NCBI GenBank assembly: GCA_958296005.1 | Contig: CATQHQ010000001.1 | Span: 124,001 to 188,000, forward strand | DNA from: Longimicrobiales bacterium | Lineage (GTDB): Bacteria; Gemmatimonadota; Gemmatimonadetes; Longimicrobiales; Gaopeijiaceae | Length of the DNA stretch: 64,000 nt | Reading direction: 5' to 3' | Part shown: positions 8,186 through 16,883 of the stretch, in pieces | Layout: each line of letters starts with the position of its first letter | Position numbering within the stretch: position 1 is the first letter of the stretch | Position numbers and translations under genes: made by a program | The notes under the pieces: generated by a model | Databases searched by the model: none | The model's input: only the letters and a program-made list of their open reading frames with translations | Told to the model about the DNA's origin: nothing

Positions 8186-8847
8186 GGTGTTTCCTCCCGA
8201 GAAGGGGGTGAGTTGGGAACCGCGGCGTACGTCGCCGCGGAGGTTCCGGTCCGCTGGCCGAGGACGATCGCCTCGCCGGACCAGATCGACCGGAATGCCG
8301 CTTCGCCGATCGAGTAGCGGCCCACTTGGGGGTCCAGAATGGTGAAGCGGTCCCCGGCCCGTGCCGTCACGGCGACGAAGTGGCTCTCGTGCACCCACGC
8401 GATGAACGGCGTGGGGACGTGCTGCCGCTCCTCCCAGGCGACCCGCACCAGGGAGAGGTCCAGGCCGAAGACGGCAGCAGCCCGGATCAGGCCGCTGGCC
8501 CGGGTACCCTGCGGGCCAGTGCCCGCCAGCACCTCCAGTGAATCCGTGGCAGGCGCGTCGATGCCAAGGGCTTCGAACACGTTCGCCAGAGCAGCGGGTC
8601 CGCAGTCGTTCAGCCCCGACTGCAGGATCACCCCTTCGCGTCCCTGGTAGCTACCTCCGAGCACCATCACCTGCGCCCGCGCTGCCGCACGACTCAAGCG
8701 CGTCGGGTCGGTTGCCAGCAGTCCCGCGGCCACCACCGTCAGGGGCGCCGCGAGGAGAACCGATACAGCCGTGGCCCGACGGCGGCGTCCCCTAGGGGGG
8801 AGAGGGTGCCGCGCAGGACATGGAGGGTGCCGAAGAGGAGGGGTCAT
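8182..8847 (-). CDS. Stand-alone membrane-anchored C39-like cysteine peptidase
   Basis: A 221-residue protein. An Arg-rich cytoplasmic N-terminus and one TM or signal segment (25-45) precede a papain-like C39 domain: Gln76 (ILQSG), Cys82 (NDCGPAALANVF), His156 (ESHFVAV) and Asp172 (ILDPQ). C39 peptidases cut bacteriocin leaders after GG/GA-type motifs but are usually the cytoplasmic N-terminal domain of ABC exporters. Here there is no fused transporter, and the predicted topology puts the domain outside the membrane, matching substrates with Sec signals. The likely cut is at the conserved G-x-G before each core (inference). First gene of the operon. Confidence 0.85.
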   Translation of the reverse strand: MTPPLRHPPCPARHPLPPRGRRRRATAVSVLLAAPLTVVAAGLLATDPTRLSRAAARAQVMVLGGSYQGREGVILQSGLNDCGPAALANVFEALGIDAPATDSLEVLAGTGPQGTRASGLIRAAAVFGLDLSLVRVAWEERQHVPTPFIAWVHESHFVAVTARAGDRFTILDPQVGRYSIGEAAFRSIWSGEAIVLGQRTGTSAATYAAVPNSPPSREETP

Positions 8848-8925
8848 CCGGGGGGAAGTCGGGGTTGGGAGTGGGCCTTCAATCCGCGTGCCCCGAGCTT
8901 ACAACCCCCGAATGGGCGCTTCCAT

Positions 8926-8946
8926 GTCCCGTTGGGACTATTTTTT
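8926..8946 (+). terminator. Possible terminator-like hairpin upstream of the C39 gene
   Basis: On the plus strand a 5-bp stem (GTCCC / GGGAC, loop GTT) is followed by TA and six T residues. The orientation would stop rightward transcription, antisense to the peptide operon, and no plus-strand gene is evident to its left. It may be chance. The rest of 8848-9050 holds only repeated GTGCCGG-type words and presumably the operon promoter, which I cannot place. Confidence 0.3.
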
Positions 8947-9050
8947 CTTCGTGCCGGAACCCAGCTTTTCTGCGTGCCGGAAACCAGCCGATTTGCCGGC
9001 GGAAACTCTGGTCGGAGGGACCAGAATCTGGTGCCGGGCGGCTCTAGGCT

Positions 9051-9680
9051 TTACCTCGCCTCGATTTCCTCCAGCGCCGCCAGGACGTCCTCGTTGGACG
9101 GGCGCACGCGGTAGTCGACCTCGACGAACCCCCACCGAACGACTCCCTCTTTGTCGATCACGTAGGTCGCCGGATGGGGTATCGGACGGTTGGGGGGCGC
9201 ATCGGCGTTGAAGAGGCCGTAGCGGTCGATCACCCGGTGGTCCGGGTCGGAGAGCATGGTGAAGTCAGGGGCTGGACCCTCGTCGTCCACGATCCTGTCG
9301 ATCATCATCTGCTGCTTCTCCCGGTCGTCCACCGAAACGGTCACGATCTCCGTCTCCGCCTTGAGGGCGGGGGGCAGCAGCTCTCTCAGCTCGCCGAGCT
9401 GACGGGCGCACCACGGTCACCAGTGCCCTCGGTAGAAGACGAGGACGACGTTCTTCCTGCCGCGGTAGTCCGCCAGGGCGATCGTCTCGCCGCCGTAGGA
9501 CTCCAGAGCGAACAGCGGGGCCTCCGTGCCCACCGCCACCCGCTCCAGGTCCGTGGCGGGCAGGTCGTGGCCGTCTACGGGGCCGACGTTCGGGGCTTGG
9601 GCGAAGGCGCCCGGCGCGAAAGCCGTCGTCGCGGCGACCAACGCGCCGAGCGCCGTCGGGGGTCGAATCCAGGAGATCAT
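9051..9680 (-). CDS. Peroxiredoxin selenoprotein (AhpC/TSA family) with in-frame UGA
   Basis: If the TGA at 9417-9419 is read as selenocysteine, one 209-residue protein results. It has a signal peptide (ALGALVAATTAFAPGAFAQ) and a thioredoxin-fold AhpC/TSA domain, with Sec88 in YRGHW-U-PWCARQL. That is exactly where relatives have the peroxidatic Cys (RGxWCPxC), leaving a UxxC redox pair. Downstream, VSVDDREKQQMMID and PHPATYVIDKEGVVRWGF are standard Prx segments. The ATG at 9680 has a GAGGAG RBS. The gene would reduce peroxides or act as a thiol oxidoreductase in the periplasm. A nonsense mutation is the alternative, but the intact second half and the hairpin favour Sec. Confidence 0.82.
9386..9402 (-). 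promoter_or_regulatory. Bacterial SECIS-like hairpin
   Basis: Fourteen bases after the UGA the transcript can form a perfect 7-bp stem (TCAGCTC / GAGCTGA) closed by a GGC loop. The loop is 22-24 nt from the UGA, within the range for bacterial SECIS elements, which need a short stem with G in the apical loop for SelB binding. It lies within the coding region, as is normal in bacteria. Confidence 0.7.
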
Positions 9681-9810
9681 GGGCAGCTCCTCGCCGGCAT
9701 CTGGACTGGCGGGTTCGTGGAAGGCCGTCCGGGGGACACCTCGCAAGATAGCACCGGGTCCACAAGCGGGTCGGCGGTTCGTCGTCCTGGGCGACGCCCT
9801 CCCGACAGGG

Positions 9811-11082
9811 CTAGGCCGCAGCCAGCGCTTGGTCCAGGTCCTCCACGATGTCGTCGATGTGCTCGATCCCAACGGAGAGCCGCACCAAGTCCTCCGAAAC
9901 GCCGGTGGCCGACAGCTCCTCCGCCGACAGCTGGCGGTGGGTCGTGGTGGCCGGATGGGTCGCCAGAGACTTGGCGTCGCCGATGTTCACCAGGCGGGTG
10001 ACCAGCTTCAGCGCGTCGATGAACCGCGCGCCGGCGTCGCGTCCGCCCTTGATCCCGAAGCTGAGGATCCCCGCCGCGCGCCCGCCCGCATACTTCTGAA
10101 GGAGCGGCTGCTCCGGGCTGTCGGTCAGTCCCGCGTAGCGCACCCACTCGACCTGCGGGTGCCGCCGAAGGTGCTCCGCCACCGCCAGGGCGTTGTCGCA
10201 GATGCGGTCCATCCGCAACGGGAGCGTCTCCAGCCCCTGGAGGGCGAGGAAGGCGGTGTGGGGCGAGATCGCGGCACCGATGTTGCGGAGCGGCACCACT
10301 CTGGCTCGCACGATGTAGGCCAGCTCGCCCACGGCCTCGGTGTAGACCATGCCGTGGTAGGAGGGGTCGGGCTGGGTAAGGCTGGGGAAGCGCTCGGCGT
10401 TTGCGGCCCAGTCGAAGCGGCCCGAATCGACGAGGGCGCCGCCGATGATCGTACCGTGGCCGCCGATGTACTTCGTGACCGAATGGACGACCACATCGGC
10501 GCCGTGCTCGAAGGGCCGGGACAGGTAGGGCGTGGGGACCGTGTTGTCGACGATCACCGGCACCCCGCGGGCATGGGCCACCTCGGCGATCCGCTCCACA
10601 TCGGCCACGTTCCCCGCGGGGTTTCCGATCGACTCGCAGTAGACCGCCTTGGTCCGCTCGTCGATCTGCGCCGCGATGGCGTCGAAGTCGTTCGGCCCCA
10701 CGAACCGGGTCTCGACCCCCAGCTGCGGGAAGGTGTGGGCGAAGAGGTTGTAGGTGCCGCCGTAGAGGGTGGACGTGCTCACGATGTTGTCGCCCGCCCC
10801 GGCGATGGTGAGGACCGCGTAGGTCGAAGCCGCCTGCCCCGACGAGAGCGCCAGCGCGCCCACGCCTCCTTCCATCGCCGCCAGCCGTTGCTCCAGCACG
10901 GCCTGGGTCGGGTTCATGATGCGGGTGTAGATGTTGCCCTCGACCTTGAGGTCGAAGAGGTCGGCCCCGTGCTGGGTATCGTCGAAGGCGTACGCCGTCG
11001 TCTGGTAGATCGGCACCGCGACCGCCTTTGTGGTCGGGTCCGGTTCGTAGCCGGCGTGGACCGCCAGCGTCTCAATTCTCAT
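9811..11082 (-). CDS. metY: O-acetylhomoserine sulfhydrylase / Cys-Met PLP enzyme
   Basis: A 423-residue PLP enzyme of the Cys/Met metabolism family. N-terminal TLAVHAGYEPD and PIYQTTAYAF, the mid-chain SSGQAAST phosphate-binding region and the PLP Lys in SVTKYIGGHGT are typical. Length and the LFDLKVEGNIYTRIMNPT segment fit O-acetylhomoserine (thiol)-lyase, which makes homocysteine from O-acetylhomoserine and sulfide; cystathionine gamma-synthase is the alternative. The start at 11082 has an AGGAG RBS; longer in-frame starts lack one. The 121 bp to brxL hold no recognisable gene. Confidence 0.9.
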   Translation of the reverse strand: MRIETLAVHAGYEPDPTTKAVAVPIYQTTAYAFDDTQHGADLFDLKVEGNIYTRIMNPTQAVLEQRLAAMEGGVGALALSSGQAASTYAVLTIAGAGDNIVSTSTLYGGTYNLFAHTFPQLGVETRFVGPNDFDAIAAQIDERTKAVYCESIGNPAGNVADVERIAEVAHARGVPVIVDNTVPTPYLSRPFEHGADVVVHSVTKYIGGHGTIIGGALVDSGRFDWAANAERFPSLTQPDPSYHGMVYTEAVGELAYIVRARVVPLRNIGAAISPHTAFLALQGLETLPLRMDRICDNALAVAEHLRRHPQVEWVRYAGLTDSPEQPLLQKYAGGRAAGILSFGIKGGRDAGARFIDALKLVTRLVNIGDAKSLATHPATTTHRQLSAEELSATGVSEDLVRLSVGIEHIDDIVEDLDQALAAA

Positions 11083-11203
11083 CGGTGTTCTCCTAGGGAG
11101 TGGTTCAGCGCTGGCTGGCCGGTCGTCAGCCGGGTTGCGCCGAGCAGTCCGAAGGATACGCAAGGGCGGCCCCAGGGCTTACCGGCTTGCCCTTGGTGCC
11201 CGC

Positions 11204-13279
11204 CTACTCCAGCGCCTTGAACACCGCGTCTGGACCGTCTCCGTAGAACTCGATGTTCAGCCGAGTCCAGACGTCGTCGGGGAGGTTGGCCAGCTCGCGG
11301 CGCGCCCCGACGGGCATCAGCAGCACCGACGCCTGCTTGTCGGCGGCCAGCTCGGCGGTCGCCACGGGGTCGGGGACGCGCTCCAAGGAGCCGCCCAGGT
11401 TGAGGGCACCGGCCACGACGGCACCGCCTCGGGTGCGGCGGTCCAGCAACGAGCCGGTCATGGCGGCCAGTACAGCCAAGCCTAGGCCGGCACCCGATCG
11501 GTCGGCGTCGAAGGGGCGCAGCTGGATGGCGTACTCGTGGCCGCGAGGGTCCCGAGCGCCGACCAGCTCCTTGGCGTGGGCGTACAGGTTCTGCTCGCCG
11601 ATGCGCATGCTCTGCCGGAACGCAGGAGGCACCGGTTGGTTCAGGATCTTCGCGCCGCTCCCTGGTCCCGTCACGACCTCGATCCGGTAGAGCCCCGGCC
11701 CCGATCCCTCCGTGCCGGAGCCGATCGCCCACACTTGGCCCGCGGGCAGGGGGTCGGCGCTGATCGCCTCGCTGCTCCGAAGCTCGGGCGTCGCGACGAA
11801 CTGCTCGGCGCCCTCCACGCCCAAGGTGAAGGAGAAGTGCGTGTCCCGGAACTCGGCCTTCAGGCAGCGTTTCTGCTGTTCCTTGACCCGGCGCCGCGAC
11901 TCCAGAGCCAGGCGGACGATCCACTCCAGGTCGTCGTCGTCCACCGTCATGGTCGGGTCGGGGAAGAGAAGCTTGGCCAGCCCCGAGACCGTCTTCTGCG
12001 CGGCCTCGATATCCCGGCCCGAAAGCGCGCCGCCCCAGAAGACCCGGTTCTGAAGGAGCGGCACCCGCGTCGTCTCCCGGAGCCGCGTCCAGCACGCGCT
12101 CAAGAAGTCGTTGACGAGGCCGAAGTGGTCCGTCAGGTGCTTGCGGGGGTCGAGCTTGGGAAAGTCCCATCCCGGCGCATAGGCGTGAATGCGGTCGTGG
12201 AACGCCGTGTCGTCGCGCATCTGGGTCGGCAAGGGGCTCAACAGGTGGCCGATCCGCTGCTGCTGCTCCACCGAGACGTCGAAGTTGCCCACCATCACCA
12301 GCGATCCTTCGGCGCGGATGCTCTCCTTGCCCCGGCTGAACTCTCCCGACGCCATGTAGCCCTTCATGATGTTCACGCCGTCCTTCTGGTCGAAGGAGAT
12401 GCCGGCGACCTCGTCGAAGCACACCACGTCGTACTGGCAAACCAGCCCCCGCTGCCCGTTCGCCATGTTCACGAACATCTTGGCCACCGTGGCCTTTCCC
12501 CCCGAGAGCAGGTGGGAGTAGGGCGACAGCTGCTGGTACATGTGACTCTTGCCGGTGCCCCGGGGGCCAAGTTCGACCAAGTTGTAGTTGCGTTCGACGA
12601 ATGGGACCATCCGCAGCAGGGCCACCCGCTTGCCTTGGTCGTCCATCGCCGACGGCTCAAGGCCGGCCGAGCGCAGAAGGAGGTCAAGCCACTCGTCGGT
12701 GGTGAAAGCGTGACGGCCCTGGGCCAGGACGGCCAGCACGTTGGGGTCCGACATCTGCACGGGGCGAAGCGATGCGATGCCGAAGGGCTGCCCCTTGGTC
12801 TCCAGCGCCACCACGGCATCGTACTCCAGCGCGACCTCGGCGTAGAAGCCGTCGGACAAGAGCCGCCCGTGTCGCTTGACCAGCTCGTCGCCGATGCGCG
12901 CGTCCTTCAGCAAGAGGCTGGGCAGCTCCGCCACGTAGCAGTCGTTCCGGGCGTCCAGCCGGGCGCGCACCACGTCGATGAGCCGAACCGAGCCCTCTTC
13001 TCTCGCTCGCGAGCGGAAGACCTCTCGGTCGCCGGGGCGGACGGTGCGGCCGTCCAGCTGCTTCTCGACGATCGCCAGCCCTTCCGCGATCTCGTTGTCG
13101 TCCACGCTGGCGCAGTAGCGGCCCAGCAGGAACTCCACCACGTAGGTGGGCACCGGGTACTGGCGCGCGTAGCGCCGCACCAGGTCCTTGCGCACTAGGT
13201 AGCCGGGGAAGGCAGCGGCGGCCTTGCGGTCGAGAGCGTCCATGCGAGTGTCGCCGCCGGTGCGGACGGAGTCGGTCAA
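11204..13279 (-). CDS. brxL: BREX protein BrxL (AAA+ ATPase with Lon-like domain)
   Basis: A 691-residue protein. An N-terminal DNA-binding-type region precedes an AAA+ core with Walker A GPRGTGKSH (about residue 240) and Walker B VVCFDEVAGISF. The C-terminal Lon-protease-like domain contains DRSGAGLGLAVLAA and a downstream Lys (ELAADKQAS). BrxL is the last gene of type 1 BREX operons; characterised homologues form DNA-binding AAA+ rings needed for phage restriction. Its start overlaps the pglZ stop by 4 bp, making it the distal gene of this locus. Confidence 0.93.
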   Translation of the reverse strand: MTDSVRTGGDTRMDALDRKAAAAFPGYLVRKDLVRRYARQYPVPTYVVEFLLGRYCASVDDNEIAEGLAIVEKQLDGRTVRPGDREVFRSRAREEGSVRLIDVVRARLDARNDCYVAELPSLLLKDARIGDELVKRHGRLLSDGFYAEVALEYDAVVALETKGQPFGIASLRPVQMSDPNVLAVLAQGRHAFTTDEWLDLLLRSAGLEPSAMDDQGKRVALLRMVPFVERNYNLVELGPRGTGKSHMYQQLSPYSHLLSGGKATVAKMFVNMANGQRGLVCQYDVVCFDEVAGISFDQKDGVNIMKGYMASGEFSRGKESIRAEGSLVMVGNFDVSVEQQQRIGHLLSPLPTQMRDDTAFHDRIHAYAPGWDFPKLDPRKHLTDHFGLVNDFLSACWTRLRETTRVPLLQNRVFWGGALSGRDIEAAQKTVSGLAKLLFPDPTMTVDDDDLEWIVRLALESRRRVKEQQKRCLKAEFRDTHFSFTLGVEGAEQFVATPELRSSEAISADPLPAGQVWAIGSGTEGSGPGLYRIEVVTGPGSGAKILNQPVPPAFRQSMRIGEQNLYAHAKELVGARDPRGHEYAIQLRPFDADRSGAGLGLAVLAAMTGSLLDRRTRGGAVVAGALNLGGSLERVPDPVATAELAADKQASVLLMPVGARRELANLPDDVWTRLNIEFYGDGPDAVFKALE

Positions 13280-15618
13280 GAGGCGGCTCCTGGGCGGGTG
13301 GATTGATTGGCGAGCACGCGACCGTCGTTGTCGAGGACCACGAACGCCAGCGCAGCGCCCTCGTGTTCGTCGTCGGCCAGGACCAGACTAACGGAGCCGT
13401 CTTCCTCGACGGGCTTGGCGGTTGCGGCCACGGAGGGGCCCGACGGGCCGCCCAGGCGAAGGTCCGCGGTGACCGGGCCGCCCGTTGCCTCGACCTCGGC
13501 AAAGCAACGCAACCTGCGCCACGTGATCGACTGGATGGCGGCGGTCGGTCCGGCTTGGCCGGCACCGGCGGCGCGTTCGACCCGGATGTCGGGGATCAGA
13601 CACTCCTGGAGGCTGACGCCGCCGTGGGCGTAGGCGTCCCGCTTGCTGAAGCAGGCGATCCCCGGCGGCGTCGCAAACCACTGGCCGACGTTCCAGTGCC
13701 AAGGGAAGCGAAGCGCGTCCCCGGCCTGAGAGTCGCCTGAGACGACGGCGCACCGAGCCCACTTGGAGGCAGTCAGGTGCTTGGGAAGGGCGACGATGGG
13801 CAGGCCGCCGGGCAACCACAGCCAGCCGTGGTCGGTGACGACGCGGACCGAGCGCCAGTCCAGCTCCAAGAGACCCGCTATCCGCCGGGCCAAACGGTCC
13901 AGTTCGTCTTCAACCGCCCGGGCGAAGGCGCTGGCGTCGCGGACATGGTCGTGCCCCAGCTTGTCGATCTTGCCGGTCTCCATCCAGCCTTGGGCGTCGG
14001 CTCGGCCGGGCATCTGCGGGCCTTCCCCTCCGAAGACCTGCCAGCCCCGTGCGGCGATCGCGTCGCGCAGGCGGGCGGCGTCGGCCGAGCGGGGTTCTGC
14101 GTCCGCCGACAGTGTGGGCCGGAAGTCGGGTCCCAGCGCGCCTCCCGAGACTTGGTCGGCCACTGGCGTGACGGCAGGCTTGGCAGTGGCGGTCACGGTA
14201 GGCAGCGCGGCCCAGCGTTGCCGGACCTGGGCCGTGCAACCTTTCGCCTCCAGCCGGTCTGCCAAGCGACGGCCCGTCTCGTAGCGCAGGCCGTCCACGA
14301 ACACGACGCATTCGTCTTCCGCGGGCGGATCACCCACCCGGTCGGGGAGCGGTGGGCGTTCCCACGACGATTGGAAGGCTCGGGCAGTGGCTTCCATCCA
14401 CGGTTCCAGCAAGTGGCGGACGACTTGGGCAACCATCTCCTCGTCCTGGTGCGTCGCGCACGCCAGCGCTTCGCGGGCCGCGGCGTCGGCTTGCCATCCG
14501 CCGTTGGCGTAGGTCTCGGCGGCTGCCGAGGGGGAGTTCCCTCCGATGGGGACGCGGGTAGCGTCGGCCAAGCGGGCCAGGGGCTCCAGGACTTGGGCGA
14601 CCGGAGACTGGTCCAGCGAGGCCCACAGCCACTCCCGCCGGGGACCGTGCTCGCGCTCCAGTGTTGCCACCGCGTCCTGAGCTTCCGCGGGCGGGAGCGC
14701 GGGTATCTTCGCCAGTGCCTGCCGCGCCGTCTTCTCGGCTTCGTCGTTCAGGTCGGGCCAGCGATCGGGTTCGAGAGCGATCTCGCCCGACGGCCGGCTC
14801 CGTCGAAGGAGCTCGACGACGCCTGGATGAATGTTCGGGGCCTCTGCGAACCGATTCCACACGGCGGTCCAACCGCCCGTTCCTCTCGCCAGCTTGACCC
14901 CGGCGATCACATCCGCGTCGGTCTCGGGGTCAAGATCCAGTTCGTTGCGGCAGCGGCTGTGAAACGCTTTCTGCCTGCCGGCGTCCCAGCGGCTGCGCGT
15001 CGCGTCGGCATCGGCCATCCACTTCAGAACGTCGCGTTCGATGTCCTCCGCCAGCAGCCGGTCGAAGTCGTCGGCGTCCCATCGACGTCCTTGGGACTGG
15101 GCGATTGAGAGTTCAGCGACTTCCTCCAATGCGCCTGCCAACGCTTGGCGGGTCCGCGAGTCGCTCGCAATCTCCAGGCCCGGCCCCTTGTCGGATTTCA
15201 GGAACGCCGCCGGAGTCCACGGGCGTCCGTGGGGGTTTTGCCAGAGGGTCCCCCGGTACATGAGTTCGACCAGCGGCTTCACTTGGTCCGGGCAGTCGGG
15301 GCCTGCCCGAAGGTCGTCGCGCTTGACACCTGGCAGGTAAAGGACGGGGACGAGCCCGTTGGTGCGATGGCCTCCAGGGACGGGAAGGGTGCCGTCCACG
15401 ACGCACCGAAGCCAAATGGCGGGACCGGTGCCGGCACCCGGGTCGTAGTCTCCCAGCACCATCAGCTCCGGGGCCACGGCGCGGAGGATGGACAAGAGGC
15501 CGCGCCATTCCTCCTTGGGGTCGGGCCACAGGATGGCGGCTGGAGTGGCGTGACCGTCCGGCACAGCGCTTCGGCCGCGGAGGCTCTCGACCAAGCAGTC
15601 GAGGACGGTGCGCGTCAT
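13276..15618 (-). CDS. pglZ: BREX protein PglZ (alkaline-phosphatase superfamily)
   Basis: A 780-residue protein. The central-to-C-terminal PglZ domain of the alkaline-phosphatase fold shows the metal-site motif FVDGLRYETGRRLADRL (about residue 440) and VVTDHGWLWLPGG (about 590). PglZ is the hallmark protein of every BREX type; its catalytic target is not settled. It overlaps the AlbA-like gene (4 bp, ATGA) and brxL (4 bp), so all three are translationally coupled. Confidence 0.93.
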   Translation of the reverse strand: MTRTVLDCLVESLRGRSAVPDGHATPAAILWPDPKEEWRGLLSILRAVAPELMVLGDYDPGAGTGPAIWLRCVVDGTLPVPGGHRTNGLVPVLYLPGVKRDDLRAGPDCPDQVKPLVELMYRGTLWQNPHGRPWTPAAFLKSDKGPGLEIASDSRTRQALAGALEEVAELSIAQSQGRRWDADDFDRLLAEDIERDVLKWMADADATRSRWDAGRQKAFHSRCRNELDLDPETDADVIAGVKLARGTGGWTAVWNRFAEAPNIHPGVVELLRRSRPSGEIALEPDRWPDLNDEAEKTARQALAKIPALPPAEAQDAVATLEREHGPRREWLWASLDQSPVAQVLEPLARLADATRVPIGGNSPSAAAETYANGGWQADAAAREALACATHQDEEMVAQVVRHLLEPWMEATARAFQSSWERPPLPDRVGDPPAEDECVVFVDGLRYETGRRLADRLEAKGCTAQVRQRWAALPTVTATAKPAVTPVADQVSGGALGPDFRPTLSADAEPRSADAARLRDAIAARGWQVFGGEGPQMPGRADAQGWMETGKIDKLGHDHVRDASAFARAVEDELDRLARRIAGLLELDWRSVRVVTDHGWLWLPGGLPIVALPKHLTASKWARCAVVSGDSQAGDALRFPWHWNVGQWFATPPGIACFSKRDAYAHGGVSLQECLIPDIRVERAAGAGQAGPTAAIQSITWRRLRCFAEVEATGGPVTADLRLGGPSGPSVAATAKPVEEDGSVSLVLADDEHEGAALAFVVLDNDGRVLANQSTRPGAAS

Positions 15619-16883
15619 GGCGTCTCCGCGTCGCCACTCGCCGCGAAGATCGTCAGGCGGAGCTCCTCGCCGAAGAGTTCGTAGACGGGCTGCTTGCCGG
15701 AGAGGCGGCGGCTTCGGGAGAGGATGGCGGGGACCCCTTCGCCGCGGCGGTCCATCAGAGTGAGGCGGGGGGTCTCAATTTCGTCGGGAATGGGACAGCG
15801 GTCGAGGAGGTTCGTGACCGCCAGGTTCCGGGTGTTTTGCTTGTAGGGGAGGTCGTCGATCGTCATGGCGTTGACCAGCGCGCCGGGCGAGTACAGCTCG
15901 ATGCGGTCGGTGAACATCTTGAGGCGGACCTTGGAGCCTCGGATCGCGTAGTCCCGGTGGGCGACGGCGTTGACCACCGCCTCGAAGACGGCGGTTAGGT
16001 CGTACTGGGGGAAGTCCCGGCGGCCCAGGGTCTTCGACGCCTCCACGCGCTGGTTGCGGGCCACGAACCGGCAGGCGTAGGCGATCTGCTCGTCCAAGGG
16101 GCCATCGTTGTCCTTCGCGTCGAGCTGGTAGCGCCGAGAACCGAGTGCGTCGGCGACGTCGGTGCCCCGGTACGCCACGGACTGGATGTACGCCTGGGGC
16201 AGCCACTTCTGGGGCGTCCGCGTGCCCATGAGCACGCCCGCTACGGTGGGCCGGAGCTGGCCGGCTTCGTCTTCGCGGATCATGTCGAGCTTGCGCAGCA
16301 TCGTTATGCGATCCTCGTCGGCGACGAAGCCGCGGAAGCGGTCCACCAAGCGCGCGTCAAAGTCGTCCAGCGATGCGTCGGCAACAACCTGCCGGTCAAA
16401 CCGCCCTTGGTGCGGCGGTGTCCGCTGCTCCAGCAGGCGGGCGAGGTACCCTGTCGTCATCTTGCGCTTTGCGCTGCCAGCGCGCAGCAGGTATCCGCCT
16501 GGGCTCCGATGCACGAAGAGGCCCTTGGGAACCTCGACCTTGAGTACCAGCCCTCCTGGCCGCCGATCGTCGTCCGGCAACTCGACCTTCTCGATGATCG
16601 GCTGCACCGGCGGCTCGATGGAGTCGTGGGCAATTTCGGACACGTATGCCTCCACTACGTCGAGCAACCCTAGCGGTATGCCTGTGACCTCCCGCGTCTT
16701 GTCGGAAACGCCCAACACCAGGACGCCGCCGTCGGCGTTGGCGAAGGCCGCCAGCTCGTCGGCGATCTGGTCGCGGCCGGGACCCCTGACCCGCTTGCCG
16801 GCGAACACGACCTCCTTGAGCTCCAGGTAGCTGTCCTCGCCGAGGCGAACCTTGCGGAGCAGCTCGTCGGGGGAGTCAAGCAT
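15615..16883 (-). CDS. Schlafen/AlbA_2-domain ATP-binding protein within BREX operon
   Basis: A 422-residue protein. The AlbA_2 (AAA_4) domain lies at about 10-130 (SYLELKEVVFAGKRV ... DELAAFANADGGVLVLGV ... GGYLLRAGSAKRKM). The C-terminal half resembles the HATPase_c_4 region found in these proteins (AVVNAVAHRDYAIRG, DRIELYSPGALV). Families with this layout are annotated as DNA-binding regulators or nucleic-acid-acting defence proteins. The gene is embedded between pglX1 (8 bp overlap) and pglZ (4 bp overlap), so it is expressed with BREX. It is not a core BREX component; a regulatory or accessory antiviral role is inferred. Confidence 0.82.
   Translation of the reverse strand: MLDSPDELLRKVRLGEDSYLELKEVVFAGKRVRGPGRDQIADELAAFANADGGVLVLGVSDKTREVTGIPLGLLDVVEAYVSEIAHDSIEPPVQPIIEKVELPDDDRRPGGLVLKVEVPKGLFVHRSPGGYLLRAGSAKRKMTTGYLARLLEQRTPPHQGRFDRQVVADASLDDFDARLVDRFRGFVADEDRITMLRKLDMIREDEAGQLRPTVAGVLMGTRTPQKWLPQAYIQSVAYRGTDVADALGSRRYQLDAKDNDGPLDEQIAYACRFVARNQRVEASKTLGRRDFPQYDLTAVFEAVVNAVAHRDYAIRGSKVRLKMFTDRIELYSPGALVNAMTIDDLPYKQNTRNLAVTNLLDRCPIPDEIETPRLTLMDRRGEGVPAILSRSRRLSGKQPVYELFGEELRLTIFAASGDAETP

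Noticed and set aside
9051-9872. Two separate genes, one ending at 9417 and one starting at 9344
   Set aside because: The two halves form one peroxiredoxin across a UGA codon with a SECIS-like hairpin; the second half has no RBS or N-terminal fold of its own.
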